This document shows positions 8,411-16,389 of a stretch of DNA of 64,000 nt, piece by piece. Origin of the DNA: Actinomyces sp. Marseille-P3109. Lineage in GTDB: Bacteria; Actinomycetota; Actinomycetes; Actinomycetales; Actinomycetaceae. A program made the translations under genes and the position numbers. Positions within the stretch are counted from its first letter, which is position 1; each line of letters begins with the position of its first letter. The DNA is taken from the NCBI RefSeq assembly GCF_900323545.1, contig NZ_OOHN01000008.1:1975144-2039143 (forward strand). The letters are read 5' to 3'. The notes under the pieces are model-generated. The model was not told the DNA's origin. It searched no databases and saw only the letters and a list, made by a program, of their open reading frames with translations.

Positions 8411-9660
8411 GCCAGGAAGCGAGTCGGAGCCCCGAGGAGGTCGAGTGGAGGGTACCCGGTCGCATCGAGGTCCTGGGCAAGCACACCGACTACGCCGGCG
8501 GCTCGGTCCTGGTCGGTGCCGTCGACCGGGCGATCACGGCGCGTGCGCGCCGCGTCGAAGGACCGCAGTCGTCCCTGACCGCCACCACTGGCGGTGGCGA
8601 TCCCATCACCCTGCGTGCCGGGGTGGATCCCGGTCTGGAGCCGGGCCACTGGGGGCGCTACCTCCAGACGGTGCTGGACCGCCTCACCCTCAACTTCGGG
8701 GCCGGAGTGGCGGCCCACCTGTCCATCTCCTCGGACCTGCCACCGGCCTCCGGGATGAGCTCGTCCTCCGCGCTCGTGTGCGCCACGGCCCTGGCCCTGG
8801 CCTCCCTCAACGGCTGGGACCGGGATCCCCGATGGATCGAGGCGATGCCCGACCGGCTGTCCCTGGCCGGATACCTCGCCGCCGTGGAGGGCGGGCGGAG
8901 CTGGCGCGACCTGCCGGCGACCAGCGGGGTGGGCACCCGCGGCGGCAGCGAGGACCACACGGGCATGCTGTGCGGCGTCCAGGACCGGCTGCTCCTGGCC
9001 GGCTTCGACCCGATGCGCATCGACCGGAGCCTCTCCTTCCCCTCGCAGTGGGCCTTCGTCATCGCAGTGAGCGGGGTGCTGGCGCACAAGACCGGCGCGG
9101 CCCTGGAGGACTACAACCGCGGGCCGAGTACCGTCCAGTCGGTACTGGCCAGATGGAACAAGGCCACTGGACGCGCCGACGCATCCCTGGCCGGCGCGGT
9201 CAGGCACCTGGTCGGGGACGCCACCGGCGATCAGGCGGCCGGAGACCCCGCGCTGCGGGACCTGCTGGAGCTGTGCGAGCCCGGCTACGAGCAGGAGAGG
9301 ATCGAGCAGTTCCTCATCGAGTCCCTCGTGCTGGTGCCGGCCGGCGCCCGGCTGATCGCCGCGGCCGATCCCGGCGTCGGCGAGGTCCTCCAGCGCTCCC
9401 AGGAGCTGGCCGACCGGGGGCTGCGCAACCAGGTACCGCAGACCCGGCTCATGGTGTCCCTGGCCCGTGACATGGGGGCCATCGGCGCCTCCTCCTTCGG
9501 TGCCGGGTGGGGCGGGTCGGTGTACGCCCTCGTTCCGGCCGATGATGCCCAGGACTTCGCCTCCCAGTGGCTCCAGGCCTATCGGGACCGCGAGCAGAAG
9601 GCCGAGCAGGCCGCCGCGATCGTGACCAGGCCGGGGTCGGGGGCCTGCCGGCTGCTCTGA
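8407..9660 (+). CDS. GHMP-family sugar kinase, galactokinase-like
   Basis: This 417-aa cytoplasmic kinase carries all three GHMP motifs. Motif 1 is the galactokinase-type GRIEVLGKHTDYAGG (residues 18-32), motif 2 is the ATP loop PPASGMSSSSAL, and motif 3 is GASSFGAGWGGSVYAL. In true galactokinases motif 1 reads GEHTDY and the Glu contacts the sugar; here it is Lys25, which suggests a different substrate such as an N-acetylhexosamine. The ATG at 8407 overlaps the previous stop. It is the last gene of the cluster. A role in phosphorylating the GlcNAc/GalNAc released by the phosphorylase, in place of NahK, fits the context but is an inference. Confidence 0.85.
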   Translation: MSQEASRSPEEVEWRVPGRIEVLGKHTDYAGGSVLVGAVDRAITARARRVEGPQSSLTATTGGGDPITLRAGVDPGLEPGHWGRYLQTVLDRLTLNFGAGVAAHLSISSDLPPASGMSSSSALVCATALALASLNGWDRDPRWIEAMPDRLSLAGYLAAVEGGRSWRDLPATSGVGTRGGSEDHTGMLCGVQDRLLLAGFDPMRIDRSLSFPSQWAFVIAVSGVLAHKTGAALEDYNRGPSTVQSVLARWNKATGRADASLAGAVRHLVGDATGDQAAGDPALRDLLELCEPGYEQERIEQFLIESLVLVPAGARLIAAADPGVGEVLQRSQELADRGLRNQVPQTRLMVSLARDMGAIGASSFGAGWGGSVYALVPADDAQDFASQWLQAYRDREQKAEQAAAIVTRPGSGACRLL

Positions 9661-9691
9661 GTGCTCTGAGTACTTTGATCGGCGGCCGCGT

Positions 9692-11035
9692 TCACACCGC
9701 GTCGCGGGTGACGGGGCAGGTCATGCAGTGCGAGCCGCCGCGTCCGCGCACGAGCTCGACGCCGGGGGTCTCGACGACCTCGATGCCGGCCTTGCGCAGG
9801 GCGTCGTTGGCGCGCTGGTTGTGGGCGTAGCCGATGACCCGCCTGGGAGCCAGGGCGACGACGTTGCAGGAGTCGCGGGCGAGCTCACGCAGGGCCTCGG
9901 CCTCGTCGGAGGCGCCGGGGCTGATAACGCGGAAGGAGTCGATGCCGGCGGCGCGCGCCAGGACCGCGTCCATCTCGGAGCCGTCGTGGACCGTCACCTT
10001 GAGGGCCCGGCCCGCTGCTCCGGGCTCGATCTCCACGGTGGTGACCTCCGTGAAACCGGGGAAGCGCAGGTAGGTGTCGGGGCTGACCTTGGTCATGAGG
10101 GTGTCCAGGTGCATGACGGCCTCGAGCTGGGTATAGAAAGCGGCGTCGGGCATGTGGACGCCGATGACCCGGTCGGCCACGCCGGCCTCGAAGAGCTGGG
10201 AGGCCAGGCGCTCCACGCCGGCGGCGGTGGAACGGTGGGTGAGTCCCATGACGAGGGTCCGGTTGCCCAGGATCTGGAAGTCGCCGCCCTCGATGGTGGA
10301 GGCCGCTGATACCCGCCCCTGCTCGCGCCACAGGCGGGCGGCCGGGTCGGGGGAGCCGCCGAGCTCGGCCAGGCGGGGGGCGAAGGCGGGGTGGTAGCGG
10401 TAGACGGCCTCGTAGCCGACGGCCTCGCGCCGGCGGGGCTCCAGGGCCATGGAGTTGACCGAGACCCCGCCGTAGAGCCAGGCGGAGGTGTCGCGGGTGA
10501 AGAGCAGGTTGGGCAGGGGGGTGACGACGAACTGTCCCTCCAGGGTGGACAGGTAGGTGGAGGAGAACAGGTCGCGTCCGTCGGCCGAGCTGAGTCGCTC
10601 GCGCAGCTCGGTGCGGGTGATGCCTGCCAGGAGCGCCTCGGCGAGCTCGGCGTCAGGCAGGGACTGGAAGTAGTCGATGAGGAGCTCGGAGGCCGAGACG
10701 CCGACGACGTCGGGGCCGACCGCCTCGTCCAGCACCAGGCTGCGGGCCTCGGGCACGGCCAGGACCTCGGTGAACAGCTCACGGAAGTCGTGGACGACGA
10801 CGCCTTCGGAGCGAAGGATCGCGGTGAAGGCGTCGTGCTCGGCCTGCGCCCGGGGGATGTTGAGGGCGTCGTCGAAGAGTAGGGAGTCGGCGTTGATGGG
10901 GGTCAGGCGGGCGATCTCCCCGCCGGGGCGGTGGACGATCACCTCGCGTAGAGCGCCGGTCTCGGAGTCGACTCGTCCCCCGCCATCGGCTACGGGGATG
11001 AAGGGGCGGCTGGCGGTCTCGCCGGTCTGCGTCAT
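9692..11035 (-). CDS. arcA: Arginine deiminase
   Basis: The enzyme (447 aa) hydrolyses L-arginine to citrulline and ammonia. N-terminal EVIVHRPGGEIARLTP, LLFDD and the HLDTLMTKVSPDTYL segment (catalytic His) are family hallmarks. The C-terminal GRGGSHCMTCP provides the nucleophile, Cys437. The start ATG at 11035 follows TACCCT by 6 nt, with no Shine-Dalgarno, so the mRNA is probably leaderless. No carbamate kinase or ornithine carbamoyltransferase gene is next to it; those may be elsewhere. It converges on the sugar cluster and is divergent from a small secreted-peptide gene, with an AT-rich palindromic region between. Confidence 0.92.
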   Translation of the reverse strand: MTQTGETASRPFIPVADGGGRVDSETGALREVIVHRPGGEIARLTPINADSLLFDDALNIPRAQAEHDAFTAILRSEGVVVHDFRELFTEVLAVPEARSLVLDEAVGPDVVGVSASELLIDYFQSLPDAELAEALLAGITRTELRERLSSADGRDLFSSTYLSTLEGQFVVTPLPNLLFTRDTSAWLYGGVSVNSMALEPRRREAVGYEAVYRYHPAFAPRLAELGGSPDPAARLWREQGRVSAASTIEGGDFQILGNRTLVMGLTHRSTAAGVERLASQLFEAGVADRVIGVHMPDAAFYTQLEAVMHLDTLMTKVSPDTYLRFPGFTEVTTVEIEPGAAGRALKVTVHDGSEMDAVLARAAGIDSFRVISPGASDEAEALRELARDSCNVVALAPRRVIGYAHNQRANDALRKAGIEVVETPGVELVRGRGGSHCMTCPVTRDAV

Positions 11036-11041
11036 GATGAC

Positions 11042-11047
11042 AGGGTA
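11042..11047 (-). promoter_or_regulatory. -10 element of a probable leaderless promoter for arcA
   Basis: TACCCT on the minus strand lies 6 nt before the arcA ATG. This places the transcription start at or next to the start codon. Confidence 0.55.
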
Positions 11048-11119
11048 GCGGGAGGTGGATGATTCGCCCGCCTCCCTGCCGAGCGGCCCATGGAACAGTC
11101 ACTCACATCTTCAACGACT

Positions 11120-11143
11120 TTTGTTGAGCAACGAATCAACAAA
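11120..11143. promoter_or_regulatory. Inverted repeat TTTGTTGA-N8-TCAACAAA between arcA and the secreted-peptide gene
   Basis: This perfect 8-bp palindrome with an 8-nt spacer lies in an AT-rich stretch, flanked by two further TCAACGA copies (11111-11117 and 11148-11154). It is placed to control arcA, the peptide gene, or both, and is probably a regulator binding site. Confidence 0.5.
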
Positions 11144-11161
11144 GGCATCAACGATGCATAC

Positions 11162-11189
11162 TTGTCGTAAACCACGAGAATGGTAGGAT
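11162..11189 (+). promoter_or_regulatory. Sigma-70-type promoter for the secreted-peptide gene
   Basis: TTGTCG (11162-11167) and TAGGAT (11184-11189) are 16 bp apart and lie 43 nt before the ATG at 11232. Confidence 0.5.
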
Positions 11190-11231
11190 AAATTGCCCTT
11201 AGACACCTCTTCCTAGACAGGAGTTCCCCTG

Positions 11232-11450
11232 ATGAAAACCGCCGTCCGCCTCTCTCTTGTCGCCCTCCTCCTGGCGGGCCTCGCCGCACCGGCCAGCGCA
11301 GTACCGGCCAGCGCAGCGCCGGCCAGCGTCCCTGTGAACCAGGACGACTCGCCAGCGAAGTTCCGCAGAGCCAAGATGTACCCGGGCTGGTGCCTCATCA
11401 ACCAAGCAGTCTGCTACGAACCGTGGGGAAAGGCGTGGCGCAACTGGTGA
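11232..11450 (+). CDS. Small secreted two-cysteine peptide (possible signal or bacteriocin-like)
   Basis: This is a 72-aa precursor. Residues 1-23 form a Sec signal peptide (MKTAVR, hydrophobic core, ASA end). Three 15-bp repeats (11289-11333) encode PASAV/PASAA/PASVP around the cleavage region. The C-terminal half is polar, then aromatic and basic, with Cys54 and Cys61 seven residues apart and three Trp near the end. AGGAG at 11219-11223 precedes the ATG by 8 nt, and a good promoter lies upstream, so expression is likely. It sits 126 bp upstream of a sensor kinase/response regulator pair, an arrangement seen for peptide pheromones and bacteriocins. No homologue is recognised, so the function is unproven. 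Confidence 0.7.
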   Translation: MKTAVRLSLVALLLAGLAAPASAVPASAAPASVPVNQDDSPAKFRRAKMYPGWCLINQAVCYEPWGKAWRNW

Positions 11451-11576
11451 CGTAGCTGTCGACACGCTCTGTGTTTGCCCGCCATCACAGGCAGGTAAGC
11501 CCAGAGGTGTCGGCATCCATGTCACTCAACATTCACGCACTAGCCCCTCGGCAACATCATATTATTTTATCACAGG

Positions 11577-12782
11577 ATGCAGAGTAATAGTTTATTCTAC
11601 ACAATCTGGGTGCGATTCAGTAAGTTCTTACCGCACCTGAGAATAGCTATTCTTTTATCGGCTGCACTGCCGATACTTTCTTTGGATTTAGTTATCTTAA
11701 CTAACTATATCGATCGATCTTTTTTGGTCACAGAATCTCTTCAACTCTCCGCTTTTTTCGCGTATTGCGCCTCGAAAAAACGAAGCGTCGGAGCACTTGC
11801 TTTTTCGACGATACTACTAATCAGCTTCACACACCCCATATTGCAGCCAGGGTGGAGCTGGTGTCTTGTTTTTGTTATTATCATCGACCTCCTCATCTCT
11901 AAGCGCACAAAATTAGCCCTCATTCAGTTCCCTATACTATATATCGCACAAGTTTCGGCTGGATACAAACCACTTTTCACCGCTCTTACCGTATTTTTCG
12001 CTGTGCTGGTTTGTTCATCCATCAGCATCCTCATCCGTGACGCCAGAGAGCGTCTCGAGAAGATGCAACGGGAGGCGGAACGTTCCAAGGAGGTCGCCGC
12101 CGAGCTCATTCAGCAGCTGCGGCGCGACATCGCCGACAGCCTCCACGATGACCTGGCCGCCGACCTCACCCGCATGCTCATCATCTCCCGCTCCATCAGG
12201 CTCCCCAACGGCGACGACCGCGACCGCATGCTCGACCTCCAGGACCGCACCCAGCAGGCCCTCGCCCACCTGCGCCTGCTCATCCATAACCTCGCCATCT
12301 CCAAGGGACCTCCCAAGGAGGAGCCCACCCTCCAGGAGATCGTCGACTCCAGCGCCTCCACGCTGGCGCAGCGCGAGATCATCCTGGACGCGGACCTGGA
12401 CGGCATCGAGAGAATCCCGGCGCTGCACCGCTCCGAGCTCGGCCGGCTCCTGGTCGCCTTCATCCGCGAGAACACCCTCAACGCCCTCAAGTACAACTCC
12501 CCGCGCGATCTGGTCTCTCTCTTCGTGGAGCAGGAGCAGGACACCCTCTTCATCAGCTGCAGCTCGCCCTGGCGGGAGCAAAAGGTCCCCGAGGAGATGC
12601 GCGGAGGGTACGGTTTACTGGCGCTCCAGGACCGGTTCGAGAACGCCGGAGGGTCGCTGAGCTCCAACCGGATTGGAACCTCCTGGACCGTTCTCGCCAG
12701 TCTCCCCTGGAGTGAGGCCGCCATACCAGCTACCAGTGCGAGATCCATCATGTCATCGCCGGACGGAGTCGCTTATGCCTAA
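11577..12782 (+). CDS. Sensor histidine kinase (NarL-type pair, HisKA_3-like)
   Basis: The product (401 aa) is a membrane sensor. Residues ~18-150 form several transmembrane helices (five to six hydrophobic segments). A short coiled segment (RLEKMQREAERSKEVAAE) leads to the phosphoacceptor box IADSLHDDLAADLTR with His190. The ATPase domain shows an N-box-like ENTLNALKYNS and G-box GYGLLALQDRF. The DNA coding for the membrane part (about 11540-12030) is clearly richer in A/T and in rare codons than the kinase part, suggesting a sensor domain of different origin. The ribosome site before 11577 is poor (ACAGG directly adjacent), so the exact start is uncertain. It overlaps the response regulator gene by 8 nt. 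Confidence 0.85.
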   Translation: MQSNSLFYTIWVRFSKFLPHLRIAILLSAALPILSLDLVILTNYIDRSFLVTESLQLSAFFAYCASKKRSVGALAFSTILLISFTHPILQPGWSWCLVFVIIIDLLISKRTKLALIQFPILYIAQVSAGYKPLFTALTVFFAVLVCSSISILIRDARERLEKMQREAERSKEVAAELIQQLRRDIADSLHDDLAADLTRMLIISRSIRLPNGDDRDRMLDLQDRTQQALAHLRLLIHNLAISKGPPKEEPTLQEIVDSSASTLAQREIILDADLDGIERIPALHRSELGRLLVAFIRENTLNALKYNSPRDLVSLFVEQEQDTLFISCSSPWREQKVPEEMRGGYGLLALQDRFENAGGSLSSNRIGTSWTVLASLPWSEAAIPATSARSIMSSPDGVAYA

Positions 12783-13446
12783 TCACACCCTGCGTTCCCT
12801 GCGAGTTCTCATCGTCGATGACGATCCTCTGATCCGCACCACCTTCGCCGAGCAGCTCGATTCGCAGCGGGCCATTACCGTCGTTGCCGCCGCCTCCGGC
12901 GGACGGCAGGCCATCAGTCTGCTCATGACCGGGCAGCAGCCCATCGACGTCGTCCTGCTGGACAGCGACATGCCGGACATGGACGGCGCCCAGACCGCCA
13001 GAGCGATCTATGAACGCTTCCCCAGGATGCCCATTGTCATGTTCACCGTCTTCAGCCGCGACGAGATGCTCACCGACGCGCTGGCCGAGGGAGTCAACGG
13101 ATTCATCACCAAGGATGAGAGCACGGAGAACGTCGCCGCCGCCCTGCTGCGCGCCAGCCGCGGCGAGCCGGTCATGTCCTCGCGCCCCACGAAGATGCTC
13201 GTCAACGCCTATCAGTCCGAGCAGAAACGGGCCTCCGCGGAGGCCCGCATCCAGGAGCTGGTCAATGAGCTGCCGCCTCGGCTCCAGGAGGTCTACACCT
13301 GTCTCCTGGAGGGCCTGACCAACCGGCGCATCGCCCGGAAGCTCGGCATCTCGGAGAACACCGTGCGCATCTACGTCTCCGAGGTCCTCCACCGCCTCGG
13401 CCACACCTCGCGCACCGAGCTCATCGCCGCCGCCCTGGGGAACTAG
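12775..13446 (+). CDS. Response regulator, NarL/LuxR family
   Basis: This 223-aa protein has a receiver domain (residues ~9-125) with acidic pocket VDDDP and phosphoacceptor Asp63 in LLDSDMPDMDG. A C-terminal LuxR-type helix-turn-helix follows (LLEGLTNRRIARKLGISENT, recognition helix in VRIYVSEVLHRL). The ATG at 12775 is preferred because GGACGGAG (12761-12768) precedes it and it overlaps the kinase stop by 8 nt. It is the cognate partner of the upstream kinase. Likely targets include the neighbouring peptide gene or arcA, but no binding data are visible. Confidence 0.92.
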   Translation: MPNHTLRSLRVLIVDDDPLIRTTFAEQLDSQRAITVVAAASGGRQAISLLMTGQQPIDVVLLDSDMPDMDGAQTARAIYERFPRMPIVMFTVFSRDEMLTDALAEGVNGFITKDESTENVAAALLRASRGEPVMSSRPTKMLVNAYQSEQKRASAEARIQELVNELPPRLQEVYTCLLEGLTNRRIARKLGISENTVRIYVSEVLHRLGHTSRTELIAAALGN

Positions 13447-13497
13447 AATGCCGCGGCGGTCAGCACCGGTGGCCTGGGGCGGAGGAATCCCACACCC

Positions 13498-13503
13498 TAC
13501 GCT
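13498..13503 (+). promoter_or_regulatory. -10 element of a probable leaderless promoter for menB
   Basis: TACGCT lies 6 nt before the ATG at 13510, and no Shine-Dalgarno is present. Confidence 0.5.
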
Positions 13504-13509
13504 GGGGCC

Positions 13510-14610
13510 ATGAACGCCACTCCCACCCCGGCCCACCCGCTGCCGCGCCACGTCTCAGAGATCTTCGACCCCGCTCGCTGGCGTGAGGTGCCCGGCTTCG
13601 ACCACACCGGGTCCAGCACTCAGGCCGCCGAGGCACCCCGGGCGGAAGCCCTCACGGACGTCACCTACCACCGGGGCTGTGTCCGCGATGAGAACGGAAC
13701 CTGGCTCACGGACCTGCCGGTGGTCCGGGTGGCCTTCAATCGCCCCGAGGTACGCAATGCCTTCCGCCCCCGGACCGTCGACGAGCTCTACCGGGTCCTG
13801 GACCACGCGCGCATGAGCGGCGACGTCGGCGCCGTCATCCTCACCGGCAACGGCCCCTCCCCACGCGACGGCGGCTGGGCCTTCTCCTCCGGAGGCGACC
13901 AGCGCATCCGCGGCCGGGACGGCTACCGCTACGAGCGGGACCAGGCGCCCGATGCCCCCGACGCGCCGGCTACGACCACTGGCGATGCGGATGCCGGAAC
14001 CTACAGCCACGAGGCCGACGTCGCAGCCGCCCAGGCCCGGCTCGACACCGCAAGGGCCGGGCGCCTCCACATCCTGGAGGTCCAGCGCCTCATCCGCACC
14101 ATGCCCAAGGCCGTCATCGCCGCCGTGCCGGGCTGGGCGGCAGGCGGCGGACACAGCCTCAACGTCGTATGCGACCTGTCCCTGGCCTCCATCGAGCACG
14201 CGCGCTTCAAGCAGACCGACGCAGACGTCGGCAGCTTCGACGCCGGCTACGGCTCAGCGCTCCTGGCCCGCCAGGTCGGGGACAAGCGTGCCCGCGAGAT
14301 CTTCTTCCTGGCCCGCACCTACGACGCCGTCACCGCCGAGCGCTGGGGGGTCGTCAACGAGGCGGTCCCCCACGCCGAGCTCGAGGAGCGGGCCCTGGAG
14401 TACGCGGCCACGGTGGCGGGCAAGTCCCCGCAGGCCATCCGCATGCTCAAGCTCGCCTTCAACCTGGCCGACGACGGCCTGGCCGGCCAGCAGGTGTTCG
14501 CAGGCGAGGCCACGCGCCTGGCCTACATGACCGATGAGGCGGTCGAGGGGCGCGACGCATTCCTCCAACGCCGTACCCCCGACTGGTCGCCTTTCCCTTA
14601 CTACTTCTGA
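13510..14610 (+). CDS. menB: 1,4-dihydroxy-2-naphthoyl-CoA synthase
   Basis: The enzyme (366 aa) is a crotonase-fold enzyme of menaquinone biosynthesis that cyclises o-succinylbenzoyl-CoA. It shows RVAFNRPEVRNAFRPRTVDE, the SSGGDQRIRGRDGYRY active-site loop, the oxyanion region VPGWAAGGGHSLNVVCDLS, and the FKQTDADVGSFDAGYGSA segment characteristic of MenB. An actinobacterial insertion (about residues 150-175, Asp/Ala/Thr rich) makes it longer than the ~280-300 aa of enterobacterial MenB. menA and menE are 4-8 kb downstream in the opposite orientation, so the pathway is scattered but local. Confidence 0.93.
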   Translation: MNATPTPAHPLPRHVSEIFDPARWREVPGFDHTGSSTQAAEAPRAEALTDVTYHRGCVRDENGTWLTDLPVVRVAFNRPEVRNAFRPRTVDELYRVLDHARMSGDVGAVILTGNGPSPRDGGWAFSSGGDQRIRGRDGYRYERDQAPDAPDAPATTTGDADAGTYSHEADVAAAQARLDTARAGRLHILEVQRLIRTMPKAVIAAVPGWAAGGGHSLNVVCDLSLASIEHARFKQTDADVGSFDAGYGSALLARQVGDKRAREIFFLARTYDAVTAERWGVVNEAVPHAELEERALEYAATVAGKSPQAIRMLKLAFNLADDGLAGQQVFAGEATRLAYMTDEAVEGRDAFLQRRTPDWSPFPYYF

Positions 14611-15129
14611 TGCAGAGACGACATCCATTCTTCGTCCCCGGTTCGCGATGACCACCAGTCACCGCAGGCGCCAAGACCGGACATCAACCATGGGACCGGA
14701 TTCCTCATGCTGGAGATGGCCTCGAAAAGCCGAATCCAGGTGAGCGCCACAACGGATAGGGCGAATAGCGGGACAAGAGTTCCCAGCATTTTCTATGCCA
14801 TAAGAGAAAAAGCACTCACCATTTTTTTCTCACCATGACGGGAGCTGTTCGCGATTCCCCAAGCCTAGGGACGAATGCTTGGGAAACCGCGGCAGGACGG
14901 ACGATCGCCCCACAGGCACTGACATTCGTCAGTACCGAGGCCAGACCCCCGAAGGCGACTTTCTTGTTAGCTGCATCACACATGATGTGCCTGTCCCGCC
15001 TCTCCCAACCCCGGGAGGACTGGGAGGAACGGACCCGGTCGATGGCTCGGCACCTGGCCAGGGTCACCAGCCAGGCACCCGCGCCACCCCTTGGACAAGG
15101 CGCCCCGCGCGAGGCCGGAGGCCCGGCAC
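14611..15129. other. Non-coding or decayed stretch after menB
   Basis: No convincing gene is seen over ~520 bp. The part around 14780-14840 is AT-rich with a small direct repeat (CTCACCAT twice). A 62-codon hydrophobic frame on the minus strand (14601-14789) has no ribosome site and overlaps the end of menB. The 3' side probably holds further remnants of the decayed dipZ-like gene. Confidence 0.4.
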
Positions 15130-16205
15130 AGCTTCTCGATACCGGGCACCGAGCGCCGGCAGTTGATGAAGGAGCATGCGAAGAAGTCGACCGGGGCGAC
15201 CTTGCCGGCGCGATCCCTCTGGAGCAGGGCTCATTGCCGGGCGTGTTGAGCCAGGAGACTGTGCCGTCGAGGACGGGGAAGCAACCCGCAGTCTCCAAAC
15301 GTGGTGGCCCGGGCTGGCGGCCCCGAGAAGGAGTCGCTGTGAAGGAGGCGGTCGGTGCGGACCTGGAGAGGAGCCGGGCAGACGGCGTTGGAGAGCGGCG
15401 TCGCATCTCCTCGCTTCTGAGACGTGCGGGTGTCATGGCTTCTGAGACGCCGGCAGGGTGGGCCGCCGGGGGCGCGAGACGTGACCGAGACTCGATCCCA
15501 CTGCCGGGACCCCTTCAGGTCGGCTACTGCACGAGGATGGGGTTGTACTGACCAGGGGTTGTCCATACTGCACGAGACCCCGACCTTCGTAGAGTGCCCC
15601 CACCTGCCGGCCAGTAGCACCCCACCCTCGTGCAGTATGCGCTGGGTGCTGCCAGAACGACCAAGCACACCCCTTCGACGACGCGATCAACGACCCCAGC
15701 ACCATCGTGTCAGCACCGATTCATCCAGCGGCACCCGCCACAGCGACGGCTGTGAGGACCGGGCCGGCGCAGGGTACGCCGGCCGCCCGCAACACTAGGC
15801 CGAGCAGGAACCCGTTCGAGGGATTCCTCGAGCTGCCGACACATGGAAGCGCGCGAAGAAACGTCCCAAAACCTCCATCCCCCTCGGCAGCAGCAGGCCC
15901 ACGCCGATGAGAGCGAGCATGACGATGCCGATACGCCGGATGAGGTACTACGGCAGGTGGAGCAGGCCCAGCAGGGTCGTCCCCAGCAGCATGAACACCG
16001 TGAAACTGACCACAAGGACGCCTACCTCGAGGTAAGGATGAAAGCGGGAGGCGAGGCCGCCTCCGGACTCCTCGGCGTCACCGCGTGCGCCCTGCGCTCC
16101 CGCGGAGAGGAGGACGACGGGGAGTACGGGCAGAACGCACGGGGAGATACCCGCGATGAACCCTCCTAGCAGTCCGATGACCACCAGGCTAGAGATGGTT
16201 GTCAC
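15130..16205 (-). pseudogene. Decayed dipZ-like gene (CcdA membrane domain + thioredoxin domain)
   Basis: Reading from 16205 on the minus strand, an intact N-terminus gives [20 protein letters not shown], the CcdA/DsbD transmembrane signature. An in-frame TAG at 15948-15950 follows LLGLLHLP, but homology resumes in the same frame (IRRIGIVMLALIGVGLLLPR). A frameshift near 15840 leads to NGFLLGLVLRAAGVPCAGPV, the second conserved Cys region, and then a TGA at 15721-15723. After an inserted repeat element come SWLNTPGNEP and, in another frame, GKVAPVDFFACSFINCRRSV (about 15150-15210), a damaged thioredoxin-like 'YSCINC' motif. The order matches DipZ-type thiol-disulfide proteins. Several lesions make it non-functional. 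Confidence 0.75.
15525..15637. mobile_element. MITE-like element with 26-bp imperfect terminal inverted repeats
   Basis: The left end, from TACTGCACGAGG, and the complement of the right end match at 23 of 26 positions. The element is ~113 bp and codes for nothing. A third internal copy of the end sequence (CATACTGCACGAG, 15564-15576) forms a perfect 13-bp inverted repeat with 15627-15639. It interrupts the dipZ-like pseudogene between its membrane and thioredoxin parts. No clear target duplication is seen. Confidence 0.5.
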
Positions 16206-16389
16206 GATAATTCATCCTTTCGGTCCGTTTGTTGTTGCTAGTCTCGAAAGAGGTTCGGAGCCATCGGCAACGGGGATTGCCGAACAACACATAGCCGTCT
16301 ATGACGATCGTCACTCACGACGGGCGCCGTCGGACTCCCACATGAAACTTCCGTGAACAACACGGACGACGGCGACTCCGGATCCGCAT

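Noticed and set aside
14601..14789. 62-aa hydrophobic minus-strand frame after menB
   Set aside because: It overlaps the menB 3' end and has no ribosome site or recognisable family. The hydrophobic start alone is not enough.
14835..15551. 238-codon plus-strand frame in the decayed region
   Set aside because: No homology seen; the minus strand shows recognisable DipZ/thioredoxin fragments instead.
15524..15639. Possible CRISPR-like repeat cluster (three 13-bp copies)
   Set aside because: Copies are in both orientations with unequal spacing and no cas genes. It fits a small transposon-like element better.
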